A stretch of 31,413 nt of DNA from CAZPAN01 sp964581165. GTDB taxonomy: Bacteria; Actinomycetota; Coriobacteriia; Coriobacteriales; CADBOM01. Below, one piece after another: positions 1 to 6,967 of the stretch (the first letter of the stretch is position 1; every line of letters begins with the position of its first letter). The stretch is from positions 1 to 31,413 of the forward strand of contig CAZOMM010000016.1 of NCBI GenBank assembly GCA_964581165.1. Direction: 5' to 3'. The notes under the pieces were generated by a model that worked only from the letters and a program-made list of their open reading frames with translations, was not told the DNA's origin and searched no databases. Both the position numbers and the translations under genes were made by a program.

Positions 1-107
1 TTCCCCCGGTAGAATAGGGAAAATGGCCCTTTTTAACTGCAAAAGTCAGGTTATAGCACTCAATTTTCAAAAATCTCGAAAAGCTCTAGACGGTCGCCCA
101 GTGGCTA

Positions 108-2021
108 TCAGAAAATTCTTTGGACAGCAAAACTGCCGTAAATCCAATTTAAGCCCTGTCGTATCTGGGACTGGGTTGTAGTGCTAATAGCACTGTCTCC
201 ACCAAGATAGTACACAGTATCAACGTAGGAATATCCAGCACCATAATAATCTGAAAGCATGGTCGAGAGAGCCTCAGTAAAGGCACTTGTCTTGTTATCA
301 GATACCAGAATCAAAGGAGATCCAGTTTTTGCACAAAGTCCAGCGCCTGTAAGCGCATCGGGATAATCTGTTCCAGTTGCAAAAGCAATGCTATTCCAAT
401 TGAAGTAATCAGGCAGCAACTCGGTGGTAAACATGGCCATAAGTGCACTAGTTTCGTAGCGATCGTCACCATAGACCCTAATTCCGCCAACAATATTACT
501 TGGAGTGGTTTCTAAAACTGTCTGTATATCTTCAGAGACAGCAGCATCGCCACCTACTATGATCACGTATTCGTGATTTTGCAGGATAAACTCGAGTGTT
601 TCACTAGATGCTTCAACGGTATTACCGCATAAAAGCACAGGCACATAGCCCATATAAGCTAGAGGTGAGGCCGAAACTGCATCGGGGAAGTTGTATCCGT
701 AGGCCAAAATAACTATTGGAAGATATCCCCCTGCAAGATTTTCCAAACAGAACTTATCTACAGCAATTGCCGTCTCATATCTGTTGTCACCATTAATCCT
801 ATGTACGTAGTTAGTTCCAACTAAAGAGGCAAGCTGATTTTGCACCTGTGTACTTACCGCAGATGTTCCACCCACAATATAAACATTGCTAATAGAGCTG
901 TTGGATGCAATGTATTGCCTAACGCAATCAGGAAGACTGGCTGAGGCTGTAAGTAAAATTGGAACCCCATCGCCATTGTCAAGCATTCCTGCCAACGAAG
1001 ATGCAGAAAGTGCATCGGCATAATCTCCACCCGTGGCTATGACCACACTAGTGGGCCGCGTAAAGTTTTGCTCGGCAATTCCTACGGCAGTCTCATATCT
1101 ATTTGAGCCGTTGTACTGGATCTGATCTCCATATATCACCTGTATAGATGCGCTAGTTCCAATGCTTGAATATGTTGAATTACCCGAAGAGGATGAGAAT
1201 AGCTGAACCCAGTATGTGGCTCCATTAACCGTGACACTGGCCATTCCCACACTTTTAAAAGAAGTGCTGACCATATTTGAATAGTGTCCCGAAGAATTCT
1301 TCCATAATTCTAGGACTCTAGAACCCGATAAAGTGCCTGTACCAAATGCAATATTTTCGCCGTTTATTATGCAGTTATACTCAGTCCCCACTGTAGAAAC
1401 AGATGTTCCGTTGGGTCTAGTGTGATCAAATAACAGCGATATCTCAGCAGCACGTTGCTGAGCAGCCTTTTCCAAATTACCATCCCAAATAAGATTGGAT
1501 GCTCCGACATCTCTCCTTAGAGAATTTAGGCTACTTAAAAGATTTCTAGCCTCGCTTTGATTGTTTGTAAAGCTAACTGTTGTCGACATATAGCCCATAG
1601 TCGAAATGACATTACTGTAGGTTTGGGCTATTGAGTCTTGATTGTCAGACAAGTCAGACAATGAGGCAGCGTCTGCTATATCAACGTCGCTAGACAAGTC
1701 AGACTCTGTTGTCTCATCCTGTGTAAGCTCCTCTAGTAAATCGGAGTAAGCCTCGATGTTTTTGCTTGCCTGAGTAGCCTCTTCGATGTTAAATCGTTGG
1801 CTTAATGCCTCGGACGTTTCGGACGCTTCGGACACTTCAGATGAGCTGCCGCTAAACCCTGAATCATCAGCACTAGCCATTACGGGAGAAAATAAAAAAG
1901 TCTGTGCCAAAATAAGTGCGGCACAGCCACAGGCTACAAACTTTTTTAAACTAGAAGCGTGGATTGTGTCATCATTTGCGCCGGATCTACGTTCTTGCGC
2001 ACCTCGCAACGCCTGTCTCAT
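108..2021 (-). CDS. Secreted CAP-domain protein with three CWB2 cell-wall-binding repeats
   Basis: Predicted exported surface protein of 637 aa. A long N-region and a hydrophobic stretch (about residues 27-50, ending FSPVMASA) form a signal peptide. Residues 55-130 are a Ser/Glu/Asp-rich linker with SEVSEASETSE-type repeats. Residues 160-276 match the CAP (SCP/PR-1-like) fold: His200 in DHTRPNG, Glu222 in GENIAFG and His246 in SSGHYSNM line up with the usual CAP cavity residues. Residues 307-400, 412-505 and 520-615 are three CWB2 (PF04122) repeats, each with an NRYETA or DRYETS start, a DALSAS/DAVSAS/DALTGA core and a VGG or LGG signature; three such repeats normally form one wall-anchoring module. 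The ATG has an AGGGGG ribosome site 6 bases upstream. The CAP ligand or activity is unknown. The architecture is secure, the role inferred. Confidence 0.93.
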   Translation of the reverse strand: MRQALRGAQERRSGANDDTIHASSLKKFVACGCAALILAQTFLFSPVMASADDSGFSGSSSEVSEASETSEALSQRFNIEEATQASKNIEAYSDLLEELTQDETTESDLSSDVDIADAASLSDLSDNQDSIAQTYSNVISTMGYMSTTVSFTNNQSEARNLLSSLNSLRRDVGASNLIWDGNLEKAAQQRAAEISLLFDHTRPNGTSVSTVGTEYNCIINGENIAFGTGTLSGSRVLELWKNSSGHYSNMVSTSFKSVGMASVTVNGATYWVQLFSSSSGNSTYSSIGTSASIQVIYGDQIQYNGSNRYETAVGIAEQNFTRPTSVVIATGGDYADALSASSLAGMLDNGDGVPILLTASASLPDCVRQYIASNSSISNVYIVGGTSAVSTQVQNQLASLVGTNYVHRINGDNRYETAIAVDKFCLENLAGGYLPIVILAYGYNFPDAVSASPLAYMGYVPVLLCGNTVEASSETLEFILQNHEYVIIVGGDAAVSEDIQTVLETTPSNIVGGIRVYGDDRYETSALMAMFTTELLPDYFNWNSIAFATGTDYPDALTGAGLCAKTGSPLILVSDNKTSAFTEALSTMLSDYYGAGYSYVDTVYYLGGDSAISTTTQSQIRQGLNWIYGSFAVQRIF

Positions 2022-2054
2022 ATGAACCCCCTAAGTCAATATGAAGCAAAATAT

Positions 2055-2094
2055 ATTTGATGGTTTGCCATCGGATTTGATGGTTTGCCATCGG
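2055..2094 (-). repeat. Two tandem 20-bp hairpin repeats in the leader of the CAP/CWB2 gene
   Basis: Two perfect adjacent copies of a 20-bp unit (2055-2074 and 2075-2094). Each contains GATGG-TTTG-CCATC, so the transcript of the minus-strand gene would carry two identical 5-bp-stem hairpins with CAAA loops. They end about 22 bases before its AGGGGG ribosome site. A regulatory role is inference; the repeats and stems are seen directly. Confidence 0.75.
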
Positions 2095-2186
2095 GGATCA
2101 ATAATAGAGCACTCAGTTTGCTTGTGACGGCTTAGTTTGTTTGCGATGACTAAAAGAATGATTGTTTTAATCTTCTCTGTGTTAAA

Positions 2187-2252
2187 CCATCCTTGCTTTT
2201 GCGCCCCAACTAGCAATCACCATCCTTGCTTTTGTGCCCCAATCAGCAATTG
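2187..2252. repeat. 33-bp imperfect tandem duplication between divergent genes
   Basis: Two adjacent copies (2187-2219 and 2220-2252) sharing CCATCCTTGCTTTTG and GCCCCAA blocks with a few substitutions. They lie in the 363-bp divergent region between the CAP/CWB2 gene and the DUF1836 gene. No coding sequence, operator symmetry or convincing promoter was recognised in the remainder of this region. Confidence 0.7.
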
Positions 2253-2384
2253 TGTCAATTTTGCTTCAACACAACTCGAATCTTTAACGCTTTTTCAAAA
2301 CTCTTTTTCAAAACTGTACAGACAATAGCATTAAAAAAAGGTTACTCTTAAATATACAGGTTCTTTAAGACTATAGAGAATTGG

Positions 2385-3044
2385 ATGAAAATGGCTCATA
2401 TCTTTGACTTGGATTCCGGGTCGAAACATTCTGCAAGCGTGCCGCCAGATCGCTCGCAGGATTTTGAAAAAGACATCAACACAGAATCTGCCGCCGACAA
2501 GGCTAAAGATGCAAATAGTGTATCCATCTGCACACCCCTTCCTACATTGGAATTTCATTATCCTCGATACGAGGAGCTTCCAGACAAACTGATGTTTCTT
2601 GACGAGATAGTCGACTACATCGGAAGGGTGCACTCCTGCATTCCGTTACAGGCTCGGAATGGCAAGTACTTTACAACTGCCATGGCTAGCAACTACATCA
2701 AATCGGGCCTAACCAAGCCTCCCATAGGCAAAAAATACAACAAAGACCACCTTTGTTTGATGCTCTTTGCTGCTTCAAACAAAATGCTTTTTTCCGCCGA
2801 TCAGGTAATCCGTCTTTCTAAAAGACTGTTTAGCGACAGGCCTGTTGATGAAGTTAACGATGAATTTGCCGAGTGCGTAGAGACTGCCCTTACAAAAATG
2901 ATGGGAACTGGCTTTTATTACGGCGACAGCTGTGCTCGCCAGAATCCCCCTAAAGATGTTCTTATCGATGCGGTTGCCTGTGCTTGGGCAGCTCATCTGT
3001 TAGCTCTTATGGAGGTTGTCGATCAAGACATCGACGACGATTAG
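2385..3044 (+). CDS. DUF1836 domain protein
   Basis: A 219-aa cytoplasmic protein. Residues 1-50 are polar and probably disordered. From about residue 55 the sequence matches the DUF1836 family (PF08876), with the hallmark ASNYIKSGLTKPPIGKKYN followed by a KDHLCLMLF helix, which resembles the wing and helix arrangement of MerR-like DNA-binding domains. Family members are usually around 160-230 aa, so the length is normal. A regulatory role is plausible but unproven. The start is ATG 2385 or ATG 2391; neither has a strong ribosome site. The protein ends in an acidic DQDIDDD stretch before TAG, and the same frame then stays open for 65 repeat-encoded codons. Confidence 0.8.
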   Translation: MKMAHIFDLDSGSKHSASVPPDRSQDFEKDINTESAADKAKDANSVSICTPLPTLEFHYPRYEELPDKLMFLDEIVDYIGRVHSCIPLQARNGKYFTTAMASNYIKSGLTKPPIGKKYNKDHLCLMLFAASNKMLFSADQVIRLSKRLFSDRPVDEVNDEFAECVETALTKMMGTGFYYGDSCARQNPPKDVLIDAVACAWAAHLLALMEVVDQDIDDD

Positions 3045-3242
3045 CCCGACGCGTTTGGTGAGTTCGACTCGTTCGACGCGTTTGACACGCTCGGCGAGTT
3101 CGATCCCTTTAACACCTTCGGCAAGCTCGACGTGCTCGACGCCTCCGATGCCTCCAACGCGTTCGATGTCTTCGACATCTTCGATGCGTGCGGCAAGCTC
3201 AACACCTTCGGCGCGTCCGGCAAGCTATTCTCAGCACGCTAG
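3045..3242 (+). repeat. In-frame low-complexity tail following the DUF1836 stop codon
   Basis: Degenerate trinucleotide/9-bp repeats (TTCGACGCG-like) start immediately after TAG 3042-3044. Read in the DUF1836 frame they give 65 sense codons (FDSFDAFDT-like, rich in Phe, Asp, Ala, Gly) and end at TAG 3240-3242. Other frames are also open because the repeat lacks stops, so openness alone does not prove translation. It fills the space up to the convergent pepF gene. Confidence 0.7.
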
Positions 3243-3250
3243 TGTCTAGC

Positions 3251-5068
3251 TTAAGTCAGCTCTTTCATCTGAAGCTCTTCTAGCTTTTCTATCTGATCAA
3301 GCAAATCTTCAAATAGCGAGAGCGCATCTTCGATAGCCGCAGTGCTAGACATATCAACTCCAGCTCCCTTGAGAAGAGATATCGGATCCTTGGAGGATCC
3401 GGAACTCAAAAAATCAATGTAGTTGTCTAGGGCATCAGGCTGCCTGCTTAGTATCTGCTGTGATAAAGCGATAGCTGCAGCAAATCCAGTGGCATATTGA
3501 TAAACATAGTATCTGTAATAAAAGTGCGGGATTCTCTCCCACTCCCTAGCAATCTGAGAGTCATGAACGATTTTGTCACCGTAATAGAGCTGATTAAGCT
3601 TGAGATAGGTTGAATCTAAGGCATCGGGAGTAAGAGCTATTCCCTTAGAGTTCATATCGGCTATCTCTAACTCAAACTCTGCAAACATTGTCTGACGATA
3701 CAGAGTCCCTCTAAACTGCTCTAAGAAATGATTGATTAGATAAGCTCTCTCTTTTGGATTCTCGCAATGATTGAGTAGATAGTGTATTAGCAAAGACTCA
3801 TTTACTGTAGAAGCAACCTCTGCAACAAAGATCACATAGTCCGAATAGCAGGTAGCCTGATTCTCGCAGCTTAGATAGGTGTGGATGGAGTGTCCCATCT
3901 CATGAATCAGGGTAAAGACATCATCCAGTGTTCCATGAAAATTAAGCAGCATATAGGGATGTACTCCAGCGCCTCCAGCAGAATAGGCACCGCTGCGCTT
4001 TCCGGGATTTTCAAAAACGTCGATCCAACGACTAGACAGGGCCTTTTTAACTATTGCACGGTAGTCTGACCCCATGGGCTTTAGGGCCTCGAGTATTATC
4101 TCGCAGGCATCCTCATAGGTGTAAGTTTTATCCACCTCCGAAACTATCGGAGTGTAAAGGTCGTAAAAATGCAGCTCATCTACCCCAAGCAACTTTTTGC
4201 GCAACTCGATATATCGATGCATTGCAGGCAACCCTTTGTGAACTGCCTCAATTAGCTTGTGATAGACCTCAACAGGAACTTCGTTTTGATCTAGGGCGGC
4301 CTCTAGTGGTGAGGCATACTTGCGGGCTTTGGCAAAAAAGTCCAGCTGCTTTACTTGGGCGCGAATTATTGCTGCCATAGTGTTACGAACATTCTCGTAT
4401 CCGGCATAAATCGACTCAAAAGCCGATTTCCTAAGCATACGATCAGCAGAATTCATGAGAGGAATATAGGTGCCCTGGGTAAGCGTATGCGGCTCGCCCT
4501 TAGAATCGATCGCATCATCAAAGGTCAAATCAGCGTCGTTTAGCATCGAAAAAATCTCGGCTGGAGCAGCTGACATCTCGCCTGCCATAGACAAGAGCAG
4601 TTCTCCTTCGGGAGATAAGATATGTTCTTTCTTTCTCAGTATACGTTCAAAGAGCGTTCTATAAAGCTCAAGCTCAGGACAGTCAGAATAAAACTCGGTC
4701 CATCTATCTTCGGGAATAGACATTAGTTCTGTCATAAACCAAGACGAGGCTCCCATAATTGCAACATAAAGTTGTTGAACCTGGCTGGAATAACCCGTGT
4801 ACTTAGAATCTCTGGTGTCTTCGTCGCTCTTGCGACTTGCATAGTTAGAAATCTTGCTAAGCTCAATTGTTACTTTGTCGTCTAGCTGCATACACTCAAG
4901 CAAATCTTTGGCCGACTGAGAGATCTTACCCTCAAAAGATTTATAGAGCATAGGCAAACGCTGTGCCTCTTCGAGCGCCTTTTCAAAGTCCTCATCATTG
5001 GCAAAAATATCGCTTAGATCCCAAGTGCAAAACTCAGGTATCTCGCTTCTGTTTTCAAACTCAATCAT
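3251..5068 (-). CDS. pepF: Oligoendopeptidase F, M3 family zinc peptidase
   Basis: Cytoplasmic zinc metallopeptidase that cleaves short peptides, important for peptide recycling and use of imported oligopeptides. The 605-aa length is typical of PepF. The zinc site HEMGH lies at residues 389-393 with the third ligand Glu417 in VAEVAS, the expected M3 spacing. The N-terminal helical lobe (about 1-180, oligoendopeptidase N domain) and the C-terminal YYVYQYATGFAAAIALS segment, which usually contributes substrate-binding tyrosines, are both present. ATG 5068 is preceded by a GGGAAAGG ribosome site. The gene lies downstream of rpoD, separated by 245 bp containing a 14-bp repeat array, so cotranscription with rpoD is uncertain. 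Confidence 0.95.
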   Translation of the reverse strand: MIEFENRSEIPEFCTWDLSDIFANDEDFEKALEEAQRLPMLYKSFEGKISQSAKDLLECMQLDDKVTIELSKISNYASRKSDEDTRDSKYTGYSSQVQQLYVAIMGASSWFMTELMSIPEDRWTEFYSDCPELELYRTLFERILRKKEHILSPEGELLLSMAGEMSAAPAEIFSMLNDADLTFDDAIDSKGEPHTLTQGTYIPLMNSADRMLRKSAFESIYAGYENVRNTMAAIIRAQVKQLDFFAKARKYASPLEAALDQNEVPVEVYHKLIEAVHKGLPAMHRYIELRKKLLGVDELHFYDLYTPIVSEVDKTYTYEDACEIILEALKPMGSDYRAIVKKALSSRWIDVFENPGKRSGAYSAGGAGVHPYMLLNFHGTLDDVFTLIHEMGHSIHTYLSCENQATCYSDYVIFVAEVASTVNESLLIHYLLNHCENPKERAYLINHFLEQFRGTLYRQTMFAEFELEIADMNSKGIALTPDALDSTYLKLNQLYYGDKIVHDSQIAREWERIPHFYYRYYVYQYATGFAAAIALSQQILSRQPDALDNYIDFLSSGSSKDPISLLKGAGVDMSSTAAIEDALSLFEDLLDQIEKLEELQMKELT

Positions 5069-5103
5069 ACTAATTTGACCTTTCCCTATGAAGGCTGCGG
5101 TCC

Positions 5104-5223
5104 AAAGACTGCGACTTAAAGAGTGCGCCTAAAAGTTACGACCCAAAGACTGCGCCCTAGAGGCTACGACCTAAAGAGTGCAAGCTAAAGACTGTGACAT
5201 AAAGACAGCGCCTAAAGACTGCG
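5104..5223. repeat. Degenerate 14-bp tandem array between rpoD and pepF
   Basis: About nine units of consensus AAAGACTGCGACCT follow one another, with occasional 13-bp units and several substitutions per copy. The unit is not a multiple of three, consistent with a noncoding location. No dyad symmetry within the unit was found. Confidence 0.75.
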
Positions 5224-5256
5224 GCCGCGTCCTTAACAGTTGGAGCACGGCCGCGT
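5221..5256. repeat. Paired CGGCCGCGT elements downstream of rpoD
   Basis: CGGCCGCGT occurs twice, at 5222-5230 and 5248-5256. Because CGGCCG is self-complementary, GCGGCCG (5221-5227) also pairs with CGGCCGC (5248-5254), giving a 7-bp GC stem around a 20-base loop. It lies 57 bases after the rpoD stop, so it could end rpoD transcripts, but there is no T-tract, so a factor-independent terminator is not claimed. Confidence 0.45.
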
Positions 5257-5313
5257 TGCCTACATTTACTTTGAGAGGGCAAGCATAGCTGTATTTTTCG
5301 TAGCTGCCCCTTT

Positions 5314-6699
5314 TTACTCCTCAAGATAATCTTTGAGCTTGGATGACCTCGAGGGGTGTCTAAGTTTTGCTAGGGTCTTAGACTCTATCTGCCTTATACG
5401 TTCCCTAGTAACACCAAATTCTTTGCCTACTTCTTCAAGGGTTCTAGGATGTCCATCTACAAGCCCAAAACGCAGCTCAATAACTTTGCGCTCGCGTTCG
5501 GCCAAACCGTCTAGAACCTTGCCTAGCTGCTCCTGCAGCATAGAAAAACTTGCAGCATCAGGAGGCGCAACTGCAGCCTGATCTTCGATAAAGTCTCCTA
5601 GCTGGCTGTCTTCTTCCTCGCCAATTGGGGTTTCAAGCGACACAGGCTCCTGAGAAATTTTTTGAATCTCTCGAATTCTCTCAGGGCTCATGTCCATCTT
5701 CGCGCCAATCTCTTCTGGACTTGGCTCACGTCCAAGTTCCTGCAAAAGCTGACGCTGAACTCTAACAAGTTTGTTGATGGTCTCAACCATGTGTACAGGA
5801 ATTCTAATGGTGCGAGCTTGATCGGCAATCGCGCGTGTGATGGCTTGGCGGATCCACCAGGTTGCATAAGTAGAAAACTTAAAGCCCTTGGTGTAGTCAA
5901 ACTTCTCAACCGCACGGATAAGACCCAAGTTGCCTTCTTGAATCAGATCCAAGAAGAGCATTCCACGCCCAACATAGCGCTTTGCAATGGATACAACCAA
6001 CCTGAGATTAGCCTCGATTAGCTGCTGTTTGGCATCTAAACCAACCTGTTCAACCCTAGTGAGGTGACGTTTCTCGCGCCTACCTAGCTCAACACCATCG
6101 TCTATGGCCTGTTCGATCTTTTTGGTGGCTTCAAGACCAGCCTCGATCTTCATGGCAAGGTCAACCTCTTCTGCTGCAGTTAGCAGGGGAACCTTACCAA
6201 TTTCTTTGAGGTAGGTTCTAACGGGATCACCGGTAAGCATGGCGATCGAAGTGTCCCCGGTTGATTTGCGCACCGTATGACGCTTGGACTTTTTAGGGGC
6301 TTCAGATAAAACGATGTCGACCTTTCCATCTTCTAGTGAATCATCACCAAGGGTGTCGGCATCGTCTACAAGCGGCTCATCGTCATCGTCTAGTGCATCA
6401 TCTGCATCTGGATCGGCCGCATCTATGTCGGCAATATCACCAATCTCATCTACTGAAGCATCAGCAATTTCGTCCTCGTCTTCTACCGAATAGCCCATGT
6501 CTTCTAGATATCTACGTACTGCCGAGAACTGCTCGTCATCTAGATCTAAGTCTGTAAATACAGAACTGATGTCCTCGTCGGTAATAGTTTTACCGTTATC
6601 CGAGGCAATATCCTCCAATTCACTGATTTCCTTTTCGTACATCTCAATCTCAATTGGGAGTGCACTATGGTCATCATTAATAGAAAAAGTGGAAGGCAT
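5314..6699 (-). CDS. rpoD: Primary RNA polymerase sigma factor (sigma-70 / RpoD)
   Basis: Housekeeping sigma factor that directs RNA polymerase to vegetative promoters. From ATG 6699 the protein has 461 aa: an N-terminal region 1.1-like segment (about 20-75), a very acidic linker (about 73-125), region 1.2 (DPVRTYLKEIG, 158-168), region 2 (227-297, with GLIRAVEKFDYTKGFKFSTY and the WWIRQAITRAI helix that reads the -10 element), region 3 (310-375) and region 4 (395-455, helix VTRERIRQIE). The frame stays open up to 7047, but those extra 116 codons overlap the end of dnaG and cross a G-run repeat array. GAGAGGAG, four bases before ATG 6699, supports the shorter form. dnaG lies immediately upstream, the usual primase-sigma pairing. 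Confidence 0.97.
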   Translation of the reverse strand: MPSTFSINDDHSALPIEIEMYEKEISELEDIASDNGKTITDEDISSVFTDLDLDDEQFSAVRRYLEDMGYSVEDEDEIADASVDEIGDIADIDAADPDADDALDDDDEPLVDDADTLGDDSLEDGKVDIVLSEAPKKSKRHTVRKSTGDTSIAMLTGDPVRTYLKEIGKVPLLTAAEEVDLAMKIEAGLEATKKIEQAIDDGVELGRREKRHLTRVEQVGLDAKQQLIEANLRLVVSIAKRYVGRGMLFLDLIQEGNLGLIRAVEKFDYTKGFKFSTYATWWIRQAITRAIADQARTIRIPVHMVETINKLVRVQRQLLQELGREPSPEEIGAKMDMSPERIREIQKISQEPVSLETPIGEEEDSQLGDFIEDQAAVAPPDAASFSMLQEQLGKVLDGLAERERKVIELRFGLVDGHPRTLEEVGKEFGVTRERIRQIESKTLAKLRHPSRSSKLKDYLEE

Positions 6700-6703
6700 C
6701 TGA

Positions 6704-6711
6704 CTCCTCTC
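6704..6711 (-). promoter_or_regulatory. Ribosome binding site that sets the rpoD start
   Basis: GAGAGGAG on the minus strand lies four bases before ATG 6699. It decides the choice against the 116-codon-longer open frame, whose translation would be Pro/Leu-rich and unlike sigma factors. Confidence 0.75.
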
Positions 6712-6802
6712 GTCTCGCGAGGAATGCAACATTTCGAACTCACATTTATACCCCTTAGGCTCAGCAATTTCAAGTAATCTCGCAAACGGGTTTAAACAGG
6801 AT

Positions 6803-6880
6803 CGCAATGGCAAGGGGCAAGGGGTGCGGGGGTGGCAAGGGGCAATGGCAAGGGGCAAGGGCCACGGGGGCGGCAAGGGG
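6803..6880 (+). repeat. G-run repeat array with quadruplex potential, dnaG-rpoD junction
   Basis: Imperfect GGCAAGGGGCAA-type repeats contain eight runs of three to five G on the plus strand (6814-6817, 6821-6824, 6828-6832, 6839-6842, 6852-6855, 6859-6861, 6866-6870, 6877-6880). The first four fit the classical four-run quadruplex pattern with loops of 3, 3 and 6 bases. The plus strand is the template for the flanking genes, so the RNA would be C-rich. The array starts about 104 bp upstream of the rpoD start. Confidence 0.75.
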
Positions 6881-6967
6881 ATGCTTGCCGCTCGCTGCGG
6901 AACCCACCAGTGCCAGCGCCGGCATTCTGTGTAGCCTTTGCTGAGAGCCTGTAGTTGCCGAGCGCTT

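Noticed and set aside
16..30. AGGG/CCCT hairpin with T-run at the left edge as a terminator
   Set aside because: Stem is only 4 bp; on the plus strand it might end a gene outside the window but cannot be supported.
3041..3223. 60-codon minus-strand frame in the repeat after DUF1836
   Set aside because: Ser/Asn/Ala repeat frame that is open only because the DNA repeat lacks stops; no ribosome site or family match.
5104..5223. Possible CRISPR array
   Set aside because: Units are contiguous 14-bp degenerate copies without unique spacers, and no cas genes are nearby.
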